From: JAHEDH01 sp963753285
GTDB taxonomy: Bacteria; Actinomycetota; Acidimicrobiia; Spongiisociales; ZC4RG35
Assembly (NCBI GenBank): GCA_963753285.1
Contig: CAVWBT010000001.1
Span: 62,001-126,000, forward strand
Reading direction: 5' to 3'
DNA length: 64,000 bases
Below are positions 37,737-46,623 of this stretch, one piece after another; the stretch's first letter is position 1; each line of letters starts with the position of its first letter. A program made the position numbers and the translations under genes. The notes under the pieces were generated by a model. That model was not told the DNA's origin, ran no database searches, and saw only the letters and a program-made list of their open reading frames with translations.

Positions 37737-38194
37737 GGCTGCGGGATGCTCCGGTACTGGTCGACGAGCTCAGCGTGCTCGTAGCCGGTCGACGCTGAGA
37801 ACCCGTCAACGAAGAGCGGGACGACGTCGACGGTCACCCGCATGAAGACCGACACGTAGGTGCCGCGCGAGAGCAGGCCGTTGGCGTCGGTGCACGACGA
37901 TTGGGGCCCGGACGCGAGCGGCCCTTCTGCGCCACCGCACAATGCAACCTCGATTCTCGACGGATCGATGTTGTTGTTCGTAGCCATGTCACGGATCGCC
38001 TGATAGGCCAGCAGCTCATTGCCATCGGTGATGGCGATCGTGCGCGCCATCTCCGCCGAGGCGAGCCGGACGAACGTGCGCGCCTCGAGGAGTGGGGCGA
38101 ACGACAGCACGATCATGGCCATCGGCACCATGATGAGCGCAACCCCGACCACGAGTTCGATTGCGGCTGTTCCCGACTCTCGTGTCGATCTCAT
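37733..38194 (-). CDS. TadE-like minor pseudopilin
   Basis: 153 aa. ESGTAAIELVVGVALIMVPMAMIVLSF matches the TadE start (G-x-A-x-x-E within a hydrophobic helix). The exported remainder has three Cys residues (ALCGG, SSCTD). Minor pilins of this type are processed by TadV and prime Flp pilus assembly. Overlaps both neighbours by 4 bp. Confidence 0.85.
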   Translation of the reverse strand: MRSTRESGTAAIELVVGVALIMVPMAMIVLSFAPLLEARTFVRLASAEMARTIAITDGNELLAYQAIRDMATNNNIDPSRIEVALCGGAEGPLASGPQSSCTDANGLLSRGTYVSVFMRVTVDVVPLFVDGFSASTGYEHAELVDQYRSIPQP

Positions 38195-38589
38195 GGAACG
38201 ACCGGCTGAACGAACTGCTCTCGAGCCGCCACCGCCTCGAAGTCGATCGTCAGGTCGGGAACCAGTGGGGCAAAGCCCCGGAATGTGGCCTGAGCCGATG
38301 CCACCATCACGTCCCCAGCGTCCTGACAGGTCACCGAGACATCGTCACCGTACGGTCCTCCGAGAACGGACGCCAGGATCTCGTCGATCGTCGCCTGGCA
38401 GACCGGGACACCGGCGTCGGCACGGGCGCCATTGCGCACACCCTCGTCTAGGGCGGCACGCACCGCACCGGAGGCGTACTGGACGACGACGAAGTTCGCC
38501 AGGATGGCGAAGAAGATCATCGCGAAGCTCGCCGCCAACACATACGAGATGGAGACCATCCCGGATTCGCCGGTGACGGTGTCAGCCAC
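38191..38589 (-). CDS. TadE-like minor pseudopilin (second copy)
   Basis: 132 aa. GESGMVSISYVLAASFAMIFFAILANFVVVQYASGAVRAALDEGVRNGARA is a hydrophobic pilin-like N-terminus followed by a short exported domain with two Cys. It overlaps the Flp-like pilin gene upstream by 8 bp and the next TadE gene by 4 bp, so the three are co-translated. Less typical than the copy downstream (Ser-Ile-Ser in place of A-x-x-E). Confidence 0.8.
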   Translation of the reverse strand: MADTVTGESGMVSISYVLAASFAMIFFAILANFVVVQYASGAVRAALDEGVRNGARADAGVPVCQATIDEILASVLGGPYGDDVSVTCQDAGDVMVASAQATFRGFAPLVPDLTIDFEAVAAREQFVQPVVP

Positions 38590-38791
38590 CAGCGCCTTCG
38601 ACCTCGCCGGTGAGGAGGTCGCCGATGGCCTCGATCAGGTCGATGCCCAGAGCCTGAAGCCCGGCCCAGATGGCGACCAGCGCAACGATCGCCAGGGCTG
38701 CGTTACCGAGAAGCTCGGCGGTGTTCAGACCTCGTTCGTCGGCATGGAGTTCCTTGATGAACGCCAGCGCCCGCTGGGTGAGGGTCTTCAT
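38582..38791 (-). CDS. Flp-like pilin
   Basis: 69 aa. A short charged leader ends in Gly before LNTAELLGNAALAIVALVAIWAGL. Glu at +5 after the likely G|L cleavage site is the Flp prepilin hallmark, and the size fits a major or minor Flp subunit. It precedes the TadE-like genes and follows tadC. No prepilin peptidase is in the window. Confidence 0.82.
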   Translation of the reverse strand: MKTLTQRALAFIKELHADERGLNTAELLGNAALAIVALVAIWAGLQALGIDLIEAIGDLLTGEVEGAGG

Positions 38792-38819
38792 GTTCTTGCC
38801 TTTCTCTCTCCGAAGATCT

Positions 38820-39770
38820 TCATGTTCCGAGCAGCAATCTCGGCAACGGCGCTCCCACGAAGAGGAGCATCACCGGCGCCAGGATTGCAATCGTAGGAAT
38901 CAGCATGGCTGCACGGCGCTTGGTGGCAGTGCGCTTGATCGACTCTCGTCGAGCCTCTCGGACGTCTTCAGACAGCAACAGCAGGCTGTCTGCGAGGTCG
39001 ACGCCCCGCTCTTCTGCGATGGCCAGCAAGGCATAGGTGCGGGCGCAGTACGGCTCGGGCGTGGTGCGAGCGATCCGATCGAACGCCTCGGTGATTCTGG
39101 CCCCCGCTCGGTGGAGTCGCAGGGCCTCCTTCAGTTCCGACACCACGTCGCCGCGACCTCGACTGCAGATGGCCGAGACCGCCGAGATCACACCGCCGCC
39201 CGCCCGCACGCGCATCGCCAGCAGCTGGTTGACCGTGTATATCTCGATCGTCATCCGATTCCGCCGATCCTCGATCGCCCGTTCGAGCCGCCCACGCTGC
39301 CGGGTGGCGCCGACGATCAGCAGGAGGAACTCGACACCGAGGAACTGGGCGACCGAGAGCCCTATCAGCGGCGCCAGTAGAAGTGCGACACCACCCCAAG
39401 CGGCGACGTTTCCGAGCTGACGGATACGGTACGCACCGAGACGCTCCGACTCCGGAAGGTCGGGAAACAAGCCGGCCTGTCTGATCATCGCAGCGAGGTG
39501 CCTGTCACCCTGACGATCGATCAACCGATCGAGCCGCCGGGCCGTCGCATCGAGCATCGGCCTGAAGATGCCAACCAACGCCGATCCCGACGAGTATCCA
39601 CCGCTGCTCACGGCGCGGACGTCCGCACTTCCGCCGAGCGAGGTCCGAGATCCGATCGAATAGGGCCGGACCCGACTGGACAGCCGCCTCGGAGCAGGGA
39701 ACAGCAGCCGCACGAACAGCATGACGAACAGCGCAGACAGCAGCGCGGCCAAGGTGAGCGTCGGCTCCAT
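38820..39770 (-). CDS. TadC-like type II secretion F-domain protein
   Basis: 316 aa. Membrane helices at both ends and the GspF/TadC core (NQLLAMRVRAGGGVISAVSAIC, AYALLAIAEERGVDLADSLLLLSEDVREARRESIKRTATKRRAAML). Forms the inner-membrane platform for Flp pilus assembly with TadB. It starts one base into the tadB stop (overlapping). Confidence 0.88.
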   Translation of the reverse strand: MEPTLTLAALLSALFVMLFVRLLFPAPRRLSSRVRPYSIGSRTSLGGSADVRAVSSGGYSSGSALVGIFRPMLDATARRLDRLIDRQGDRHLAAMIRQAGLFPDLPESERLGAYRIRQLGNVAAWGGVALLLAPLIGLSVAQFLGVEFLLLIVGATRQRGRLERAIEDRRNRMTIEIYTVNQLLAMRVRAGGGVISAVSAICSRGRGDVVSELKEALRLHRAGARITEAFDRIARTTPEPYCARTYALLAIAEERGVDLADSLLLLSEDVREARRESIKRTATKRRAAMLIPTIAILAPVMLLFVGAPLPRLLLGT

Positions 39771-40657
39771 CAGGCCACGTCCTCACTGGCGGCGCCGCCG
39801 AACACCCTGGTCTCGGGGGCATCCTCACTGAGCTTCGTCACCAGCCACATCCCGAATCCGCTGAACAGGGCACCGACGAACACCACGAACACACCTGCGC
39901 CCGAGCGATAGAAGTCGCGAAAGGGACCCTCCTGGAGGGTGATCGCGATGAGCACCAACCAGGGCAACACGAACACCGCACGCGAGTTGATCTTCTGCTC
40001 GAGCTGCTGGGTCTGGATCTCCTCCATGGTCCACTGATCCCTGGTGGTCGCAGCGGCGAGGTCCCGAAGGATCTCCGGAACGATGGAGCCGCCGCGCTCG
40101 TGGGCGAGGATCAGCACCTCGATGACCCGATCGCTGGTCGGATCTGCGAGCTCCTCCTTCACGATCTCGAGCGCCGGCACCATCCCGACGGTTCGAGCCA
40201 GGAACGAGAACCGGGAGAAGGCCACCCTCAGAGGCTCCGGCCCGCTGAGCGCCAGCTGTTCGATGGCACGCTGGAGCGACACTCCCGACGAGATCGAGGC
40301 GACCAGATCCCGCAGCCCGTCCGGCCACGCTCGCTGCACCTCGGTCATCCGTCGCTCACGCACGCGTCCGAAGTAGATCCGAGGGACGAATGCCAGCAGC
40401 ACGGCGGGCGCCAATGAAACGGTCGCAACGCCGGTCACGAGCAACAGGAGGAAGAACGCCAGGATTCCGGCCCCCGCCGATGCGAGCACGAACTGTTGAG
40501 GGGTGAGATCGAGACCTGCCTGGATCAGCCACTGTTGTCGCTCGGACACCTGCGGAGCCGACGTCCTTCTCGTTCGATGGCGTGGAATGACGTTGGCGTA
40601 GAGGCCGATCGCCAAGACCACGAACACCGCGGTCGAGATCGCCGCGATGAGCCGCAT
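39770..40657 (-). CDS. TadB-like type II secretion F-domain protein
   Basis: 295 aa from ATG 40657 (MRLIAAISTAVFVVLAIGLY). The GspF domain is seen in AWPDGLRDLVASISSGVSLQRAIEQLALSGPEPLRVAFSRF and LILAHERGGSIVPEILRDLAAATTRDQWTMEEIQTQQLEQKINSRAVFVLPW. It pairs with TadC in the pilus platform. The start overlaps the tadA stop, so tadA-tadB-tadC are coupled. Confidence 0.88.
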   Translation of the reverse strand: MRLIAAISTAVFVVLAIGLYANVIPRHRTRRTSAPQVSERQQWLIQAGLDLTPQQFVLASAGAGILAFFLLLLVTGVATVSLAPAVLLAFVPRIYFGRVRERRMTEVQRAWPDGLRDLVASISSGVSLQRAIEQLALSGPEPLRVAFSRFSFLARTVGMVPALEIVKEELADPTSDRVIEVLILAHERGGSIVPEILRDLAAATTRDQWTMEEIQTQQLEQKINSRAVFVLPWLVLIAITLQEGPFRDFYRSGAGVFVVFVGALFSGFGMWLVTKLSEDAPETRVFGGAASEDVA

Positions 40658-41136
40658 CAGAGACTCACCTGCCCGTTCATCACGTCGGAGAGCGACACGT
40701 TCTGAGGCAACATCCGCTGGAGCCGCTCGCTGAGTTGATCTGGAGGCAATGCACCGGTCCAGTACATCCCGGTCCCGAGCCGGTCGCGCAAGAACAGCGG
40801 TTGGACCGAGAAATCGTCGTGCAGTGACGGCACAACGGCGAGGATCTCCATCACCTGACGCTTGATCGGGCCGTCCGATTCGCCCTGCATCTCGCGGTCG
40901 AGGTGAACCACGAGGTCGATGGAGCTGCTGAAGACCTTGCGGACGACGCTCTCCGGCACGTTCTCTCCTGCCATCAGGGCAGAGTTCACGAGGGCCGCGA
41001 GGGCGTCGGTGGCAGAGTTGGCGTGGACCGTACATGCGAAACCAGTACCGGCGTTGACCGCCCGGGTCAGCTCGAAGCTCTCCGACCCGCGCACCTCCCC
41101 GACGACGATGCGATCAGGCCGCATCGCCAGAGCCAC
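40657..41136 (-). pseudogene. tadA/cpaF ATPase, C-terminal fragment only
   Basis: Only about 159 residues remain, starting at MRPDRIVVGEVRGSESFELTRAVNAGTGFACTVHANSATDAL, the Walker-B/Asp-box and His-box region of the TadA secretion ATPase. The Walker A half and N-terminal domain are missing. An in-frame TGA stands at 41140-41142, immediately upstream of the last homologous codon, where a sequence shared with 41.9 kb and 62.8 kb begins. The pilus motor gene is therefore cut at the island boundary, and the pilus is probably not functional unless another tadA exists. Confidence 0.85.
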
Positions 41137-41263
41137 CTTTCAGTTTTCGTACTCCTGTCATTCGAGTGTCAGCAGCCCTGTCAGCCGAATGTGTCGCCCG
41201 GTGTCCGCTTCACACGCCGCCAGCCCATAGGGCGGAGCCGAAAACCGGCCGTCATGGCCTGGA
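41129..41263. repeat. Repeat copy R1 at the tadA break (degenerate mobile-element end)
   Basis: GCCACCTTTCAGTTTTCGTACTCC and the following bases match the corresponding part of the repeats at 41.9 and 62.8 kb at moderate identity (shared GCCACCTTTnnGTTTTCGTAC, ..AGTGTC.., GTC.GCC.AATGT). No gene is in this stretch. Confidence 0.7.
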
Positions 41264-41713
41264 TCATTCACCCGGCCACGGGTACCTGCGTGCGAGAGCG
41301 GGGAGCTCCGCATCGAGATCCGCTGTGAACTGGCTCAGCAGCATCCGGCCCAGCCATCCAAGACCCAAAGGTGCTTCGATCTCGAATCGATACTCGAATG
41401 AAGTGCCGATGTCGGTGTCGACGAGATCCCACGTCAATCGCGACTTCAGCGGGGTCGGCGGTCGCACCAGCCGAACCTCGAGATGGTGCGGAGCTTCGAA
41501 CGCGACGAACTCGGATGTTCCTTTCGACCACACCCCGAACACCTTCGCCACGAAATCGACCTTGGTGCCCACCCGGGGAGGTCGCTCCCTCGGAACCCAT
41601 GACCGGAAGTGCGAGTCGTACTCGACAACGTTCTCAGGCTCGAGCAGATCCCAGAACACAACGTCGGAACCCACTGGAAGATCCACCCGATTCACATACA
41701 CGTGGGTTGCCAC
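41264..41713 (-). CDS. SRPBCC/START-like ligand-binding protein
   Basis: 149 aa from GTG 41713. ATHVYVNRVDLPVGSDVVFWDLLEPENVVEYDSHFRSWVP, then FEAPHHLEVRLVRPPTPLKSRLTWDLVDTDIGTSFEYRFEIEAP is the polyketide-cyclase/START pattern of a helix-grip fold that binds a hydrophobic ligand. It is flanked on both sides by repeat copies, so it may have travelled with them. No catalytic assignment is possible. Confidence 0.8.
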   Translation of the reverse strand: MATHVYVNRVDLPVGSDVVFWDLLEPENVVEYDSHFRSWVPRERPPRVGTKVDFVAKVFGVWSKGTSEFVAFEAPHHLEVRLVRPPTPLKSRLTWDLVDTDIGTSFEYRFEIEAPLGLGWLGRMLLSQFTADLDAELPALARRYPWPGE

Positions 41714-41899
41714 ACCCGAACGATAACGGACCACAAGCCCGATCCACGGCCTCGATCGACGGCGGCTGCGGCTCAACTGACAGGTGCAGATCGACAAGAG
41801 CACCGGAACCCCCGATCCGCGGTGTCTCGGTGTCCGCCACCGTGATCCCCAACTCCTAGTGCTGCCGCGCGTTGGTTCGAAGCCGGGTGAGGTCGGAAC

Positions 41900-42092
41900 A
41901 GCATCGCCAGCGCCACCTTTGAGGTTTCGTACCCCTCCCAGGCCAGTGTCGCCGACCTTGTCCGCCCAATGTCAAACACCGTGCCACGAATTGTCGCATC
42001 CCCGGCCAGACCCTCACGGTGTCCCCGAATCCGCCCAGTGGTCATCCGGTTCCAGGGCCACCGACCACGCTGCGCGTTCTCCCAGTATCTGG
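41900..42092. repeat. Repeat copy R2 (identical to 62,840-62,972 over 133 bp)
   Basis: Positions 41960-42092 are identical to 62840-62972, offset exactly 20,880 bp and in the same orientation. The preceding 60 bp (GCCAGCGCCACCTTTGAGGTTTCGTACCC) are similar but diverged. It resembles the terminal part of an insertion element; no transposase remains. The flanking 41,714-41,899 and 42,093-42,406 show no gene. Confidence 0.92.
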
Positions 42093-42406
42093 AGTCACGC
42101 ACATATTCCCGGTTCCCGGACGTCGGTCGGTGCGCGAGATCGAGCGAGGGGCTAAGGACGTGAGCGAGTAGGAAGGCTTCGCCCGCCGCCTCTCTGATCC
42201 GACCGGCCCGTCGCACGCCAGGAACGGCCTTGTTCTCGGCGTGTGAGAGGGGCCGGTCGGGGAGCCGGGCGTCGAGTCACGTGGGTTGGCAGGCAGTGCT
42301 TGCTCCGGAGGGTGTCTGCGGAGGTCGGAGCTGGGCTGCCAAGAGTGCCCGCTCGGTCTCCCGGAGAGGGCAGCGACGGGCGGCTGGCGGGGGTCATAAT
42401 GTGGGG

Positions 42407-43237
42407 ATGGATCTCGATCCCCCGATCTTCGGCTATTACGGACAGGGCAGGGAGCAGGACCGATTGTTCGATGACGGGACGGGTGTGCTTGAGCGGCTCC
42501 GGACTTGGGACCTGTTCGAGCGAGTGCTCCCGGCTGGCGGGAGAGTGCTTGATGTTGGTGGTGGTGCCGGTGTGCATGCGGCATGGCTGGCAAGACGCGG
42601 CTACGAGGTGGAACTATTCGACCCGGTCCCTCTACATGTGACCCAAGCCCAGGAGCTTGCAGCGTCCCTTCCAGCCGGACAACGTTTCATTGCCGAGCTG
42701 GCGGATGCTCGAGACGTTCCGCGTGAGGATGCCACTGCCGATGTGTTGCTGCTGCTCGGCCCGTTGTATCACCTGGTTGACGCCGCCGACCGGCAAACAG
42801 CCTTGGCAGAGGCGTTGAGACTGTTGCGACCCGGCGGTGTGCTGGTGGCGGCCGCGGTCTCTCGCTTTGCCTGGCCAATGGACGCCTATCGCCAGCAAAT
42901 GGCCTCAGACCCAGCGATCCACGCCTCCATCACTTACAGCCTGCAAACCGGAGAGTCTGTGGCCGAGCCAGGACCAGCGTCGTTTTGGGCCTACTTCCAC
43001 CGACCGAACGAGTTCGAAGCAGAGATCAGCCGGTCAGGCTTCCGCAACGTCTCCCTGTACGGCGTGGAGGGGTTCGCGTGGCTGCTGCCCCACTTGGACA
43101 ACATCCTTTCCGACCCGACCCGCCGCGACCGCCTACTGCTGCTTCTCCGCGACCTCGAAACCGAATCCGAACTCCTCGGGGTTTCCGCTCACCTACTGGC
43201 CGTCGCTCGAACACCCGACGCCGATCTGATGCGGTAA
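42407..43237 (+). CDS. Class I SAM-dependent methyltransferase
   Basis: 276 aa from ATG 42407. The SAM motif is RVLDVGGGAGVHAAWLARRGYEVELFDPVPLH, followed by ADVLLLLGPLYHLVDAADRQTALAEALRLLRPGGVLVAAAVSRFA, as in small-molecule methyltransferases with a 'YHL' loop. The acceptor is unknown. It follows the R2 repeat and has lower synteny with housekeeping neighbours, so it may be acquired cargo. Confidence 0.9.
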   Translation: MDLDPPIFGYYGQGREQDRLFDDGTGVLERLRTWDLFERVLPAGGRVLDVGGGAGVHAAWLARRGYEVELFDPVPLHVTQAQELAASLPAGQRFIAELADARDVPREDATADVLLLLGPLYHLVDAADRQTALAEALRLLRPGGVLVAAAVSRFAWPMDAYRQQMASDPAIHASITYSLQTGESVAEPGPASFWAYFHRPNEFEAEISRSGFRNVSLYGVEGFAWLLPHLDNILSDPTRRDRLLLLLRDLETESELLGVSAHLLAVARTPDADLMR

Positions 43238-43394
43238 ATGCGGCCCTGCGATGGACCCCAACCCACTTCGATGTCCGTTATCGCCACCGCCGATCACCAA
43301 ATCCCGGGCAGAACGCACATGACCCCAAACAGCGCCGAACGGCACTTTCCGCGCTCGCGCGATAAGGCTTCGGTAGGAGCGGAGGTGGGTCCGC

Positions 43395-44192
43395 TCAGGT
43401 TGGTGGGCCGAGCTGCTGTCGCTGCCATCCGCCGTCCACGGTCCACCAGATGAACGTATTAGAGAACTCTGGGATCAGCCAGACGCCAGTCAGGTAGCGG
43501 CTGGGAATCAAGGGCGCCCGGGTCGGCAGCAAGCCCGTCTGATCTGTCAGGGCGAAGTAGTGGGCGTGGGGAATGCCGTGCAGGTCGATCCGGAGCACCA
43601 GGTGCTGTTCTGCCAAAGCAGAACTGGCGAGCTTGTCAAACTCGCCGTCGTACCGTCCGCTTGCGAGTTCAGCCTCAAGCCATGTGAGAGTCGGATCCAG
43701 CGAGTCGCCGACGAAGGCCCCCGCCTGGTCGATCGTCGGATAGACGCGACCCCGGTCTTCGACACTCGCGGCAATTCCGAGTACGCGGGTGCCCGATTGG
43801 CGCAGCCATCGAACTGACTCGTTCTTGGCGAGGGGATCAGAAGCAGGCACATCACGCGGGTCACGCAGACCTCGAGCCTCAAGTAACGGCGCTGCGAGCT
43901 GGAGATGACGAAGAAGCTCCTTGAATCGAACGTTCCGTCCGCGGCTCTGCACGAGCCACTGCAGTCTCGACCCAGTGATTCTTTGTCGGCGGCGGCCATG
44001 GGATTGCCAGGCGCGCGAGTGCTCGTCGGTCACAGTGGTCATCTCGGCGGCACAGAGCTGCCCGTCCTTGACATGAAACCGGAAGTCGAACATTGCTGGG
44101 GTAGAACCGTCGTCGTTCTGCTCGATCGCGACGCCGAGTGCCTGGGACATCAAGGCCCGAGCTATGTCCTCATCCGTTCGTTTGGCTCCCAT
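43395..44192 (-). CDS. Hypothetical protein, possible nuclease-like fold
   Basis: 265 aa. No firm family. Residues 20-60 (ALGVAIEQNDDGSTPAMFDFRFHVKDGQLCAAEMTTVTDEHSRAW) resemble the D...(E)xT core of PD-(D/E)XK-like hypothetical proteins, but this is weak. Two later conserved-looking blocks: LRIDLHGIPHAHYFALTDQTGLLPTRAPLIP and GVWLIPEFSNTFIWWTVDGGW. It lies between a methyltransferase and a truncated Mrr-N-like gene. Could be part of a decayed defence locus; unproven. Confidence 0.65.
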   Translation of the reverse strand: MGAKRTDEDIARALMSQALGVAIEQNDDGSTPAMFDFRFHVKDGQLCAAEMTTVTDEHSRAWQSHGRRRQRITGSRLQWLVQSRGRNVRFKELLRHLQLAAPLLEARGLRDPRDVPASDPLAKNESVRWLRQSGTRVLGIAASVEDRGRVYPTIDQAGAFVGDSLDPTLTWLEAELASGRYDGEFDKLASSALAEQHLVLRIDLHGIPHAHYFALTDQTGLLPTRAPLIPSRYLTGVWLIPEFSNTFIWWTVDGGWQRQQLGPPT

Positions 44193-44252
44193 GACTCCCG
44201 CACGATATTCATCATCGCCAGCGCGTAGGGAGCTAGTTCACATGCCGGGTAT

Positions 44253-44750
44253 CTACACCACCGACATGAGACGCGGCCCTGCACGTGGTCCACGCGACGA
44301 ACTGTAATAGAGCGGCCCGGGTGGTCGGACCAGCGTCGCCAGGACAAGCGGAATAGTCGCTATCCAATCAACCGGGAGTGCATGTGGTGACGGAGCCGCG
44401 CTAGCGCTTTGATGTGCATAGGGCCCCTCGATCCGTCCGACCGCGACGACCTTGGATTGACCGCCACTGCCCACAATCCCATGGAGCTCGGAGGTCTGGT
44501 GTAGCGGCATCATGACCCAGTCACTCGGTGCGACCTCGTGACTGAACGACCAGAGCTGTGGCCAATGAGAACCGATCTGACTTGCTGACAGGTCCGGCCG
44601 GCTCTCGGTGAGGGCGTCTCGGATCTCAGATCCTGAGTCGAAGCCCGACAGGTCTGGCAGTTCCGCCCAACCCATCAAAGCCAGCGAGTTGTCGAGCGCG
44701 AACTCCTCGTACTCGCCGTCGATTCCGCCGCGAATCACCCAAGTGGCCAT
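44253..44750 (-). pseudogene. Mrr/EVE-like N-terminal domain protein, truncated by repeat sequence
   Basis: MATWVIRGGIDGEYEEFALDNSLALMGWAELPDLSGFDSGSEIRDAL and PQLWSFSHEVAPSDWVMMPLHQTSELHGIVGSGG are typical of the N-terminal DNA/RNA-binding domain of Mrr-like restriction proteins. Homology runs to about residue 130 (ALPVDW). From about 44342 the frame continues in a sequence (LATLVRPPGPLYYSSS) identical in kind to the repeat at 62,756-62,790. The catalytic domain is therefore missing. It starts 2 bp after the MazG-like gene stop. Confidence 0.75.
44308..44342. repeat. Repeat end fragment shared with 62,756-62,790
   Basis: TAGAGCGGCCCGGGTGGTCG and the following GACCAGCGTCGCCAG match the 62.8-kb copy with one base difference and one extra G. 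It is the edge of the mobile element that truncated the Mrr-N-like gene. Confidence 0.8.
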
Positions 44751-44752
44751 TG

Positions 44753-45115
44753 CTACCGCTCCCCGCCGGGCATCTTCATAGCCGACCCCTTCACCCGATC
44801 GACCGGATACCGCTCCGCGTTCTCTGCCATCTTTCGATCAACCACCTCACCGAGATCCACATCGAGCACATCGGCCAGCCGAACCAGGTAGATCAGGACG
44901 TCCGCAATCTCGTCTTCGATTGCGCGAGCCTTGTCGATATCCGTCATCACGTCGCTGGATCGCTCTGGGGTGAGCCACTGAAAGATCTCGGTGAGTTCAC
45001 CGACCTCCGCAGACAGCGCCATCACGAGGTTCTTCGGAGTGTGGAACTGCTCCCAATCGCGCTCGGAGGCAAACTTCTTGACTTGCACAGCGACTGCATC
45101 CAATTCCAGCGGCAT
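44753..45115 (-). CDS. MazG-like nucleotide pyrophosphohydrolase
   Basis: 120 aa. DWEQFHTPKNLVMALSAEVGELTEIFQWLTPERSS and ARAIEDEIADVLIYLVRLADVLDVDLGEVVDRKMAENAERYPVD are the two helix pairs of the MazG/dCTP-pyrophosphatase family with the ExxE...ExxD magnesium motif intact. It hydrolyses non-canonical or surplus NTPs/dNTPs and is often near defence genes. Two bases separate it from the truncated Mrr-N-like gene downstream. Confidence 0.92.
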   Translation of the reverse strand: MPLELDAVAVQVKKFASERDWEQFHTPKNLVMALSAEVGELTEIFQWLTPERSSDVMTDIDKARAIEDEIADVLIYLVRLADVLDVDLGEVVDRKMAENAERYPVDRVKGSAMKMPGGER

Positions 45116-45171
45116 GATGCGAGCGTAGAAGCTCTACCGACATCTCGGTCGATATTGGCTACCTTCATCGC

Positions 45172-45424
45172 ATGGACAGCTTCATCGCAGATCTCGTCAG
45201 TGAAAACGGCCAGACAACCCTCGCTAAGGGGGTGCTCGTGCAAATCGGATCCACGGGAGATCCAACGGACGTCAACGATCGGACAGACCTCGTTTCGCCT
45301 GCGCACCCAACACGGAGATCTCCCAATCGTGACCAAGGGTCCGATCGATGACAACGGCTTCCCGTCCGTAGCAAACCATCCAGCGAACGCCGATTGGCTG
45401 AAGCACAACGGGCTACTCGACTGA
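45172..45424 (+). pseudogene. Short hypothetical gene, probably frameshifted
   Basis: MDSFIADLVSENGQTTLAKGVLVQIGSTGDPTD starts at 45172, while a coding-like C-terminus (HGDLPIVTKGPIDDNGFPSVANHPANADWLKHNGLLD, stop 45424) follows in another frame. One indel around 45,290-45,320 would join them into about 84 aa. No known family. Low confidence. Confidence 0.4.
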
Positions 45425-45438
45425 TCCTCGACAGAGAC

Positions 45439-46353
45439 TCATCCGGCCACAAGAGCGAAACCCCACGGGTTCCCGAGCCGATGCCTGGAGTATGTACCGC
45501 GGGGCAAATCCCAGCTGAGCGTCGCCTCCACGGACCCCTCAATGCCAACCGAGATAGACCATGACCCGATCGCCTCAGAGGCTTCGCTACCCCCGATGTC
45601 CTGTCCGAAGGACAACTCGACATCTAGATCGAAGCTGAAGGCCGTACTGCCGGCCCCTGACTGCTGTTCAATTGACACCTCGGATTCGTCGACAGACGAG
45701 ATGAGTAGCTCGCCGACCGTCACGTCCTTGAGGTAGATGTCCGGGTCCTGGTCCCGGATTAGTTCGTACCGCGTGATGAGGAGAGGCTCAGCGGCCCCTT
45801 CTGGAAAGAACTCCCTGACCACCCGAAACGCAGGAATACGGATGATGCCTACACCGGCTTCGCCGTCGACGGTCTTGAGCGTGAGGTCGTCCATCACGGT
45901 GTACTTCGCGCTTGCGTCGAGGCCCCACCCGCCAAGCTTGATCTGCAAGCCTGCCTTCCGACCCTTTGACCAAGCGAACTCGCCCCGAACCTCTGAGTTC
46001 GCAGCGTCTGGCGCCGCAGCTGCAACAACCGGAACCGGGATGGACGAGCGGCTGTTGACCACGATCTCACCCCACCGGCCACGGCGAGAGGCTTGCTTCC
46101 AGCCGTTCAGGATCCGCCTCGCCACGTCTCGATCCACGTTGCCGTCCTGGAATGCGTCGATCAGCTCCGAGCGGTCTTCGTCTGCAAAGACGCTGGCTAT
46201 TCGAGCTCGATCCTGCTCCTCAAAATCGGACCAGTCCCGGACAACCACGTCGAGCTCGATGTCGGGACTGTCGGCGAACTCGGCAGCAGTGTTCATCAAG
46301 GCGGCGGACTCACCAATCCGCGCCAGGACGATGGGGTTTCCCAGGTCGTTCAT
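45439..46353 (-). CDS. Hypothetical protein, Asp-rich helical N-terminus and beta-rich C-terminus
   Basis: 304 aa, no recognised family. Residues 1-85 are helical and acidic (ADSPDIELDVVVRDWSDFEEQDRARIASVFADEDRSELIDAFQDGNVDRDVARRIL). Residues 120-300 are beta-rich with alternating polar/hydrophobic strands (IKLGGWGLDASAKYTVMDDLTLKTVDGEAGVGIIRIP, EVSIEQQSGAGSTAFSFDLDVELSFG). No signal peptide. The next 270 bp upstream (46,354-46,623) hold no gene except one partial copy of the intergenic repeat described at 47.3 kb. Confidence 0.7.
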   Translation of the reverse strand: MNDLGNPIVLARIGESAALMNTAAEFADSPDIELDVVVRDWSDFEEQDRARIASVFADEDRSELIDAFQDGNVDRDVARRILNGWKQASRRGRWGEIVVNSRSSIPVPVVAAAAPDAANSEVRGEFAWSKGRKAGLQIKLGGWGLDASAKYTVMDDLTLKTVDGEAGVGIIRIPAFRVVREFFPEGAAEPLLITRYELIRDQDPDIYLKDVTVGELLISSVDESEVSIEQQSGAGSTAFSFDLDVELSFGQDIGGSEASEAIGSWSISVGIEGSVEATLSWDLPRGTYSRHRLGNPWGFALVAG

Positions 46354-46623
46354 AGAAGATCCCTCAGGTCGCTCAATCTGAACCTACGGTGCTCCTCAGG
46401 GCGAACGGCTGCTGTGTCAAGATCGAGGTTTCGCGCTCTCGGTAAACGCCCACCTCTCACGTAGCCCCATTTCCCGATCCCATCGCCCTGACCACCCGAC
46501 AGAGATCTCCGGAGACTCCGCGGCACACCAACCACCAACCTCAGCGTGCGCAAGCACGTTGAGGGGCTGAGATCGCGCTGAAGATGGCAGACGGCGCGCG
46601 CTCGGCTGAGATGGTCGACTTGG

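Noticed and set aside
41140..41142. TGA upstream of the tadA fragment as a second Sec codon
   Set aside because: No homology continues beyond it; the upstream sequence is the repeat. It is a truncation, not recoding.
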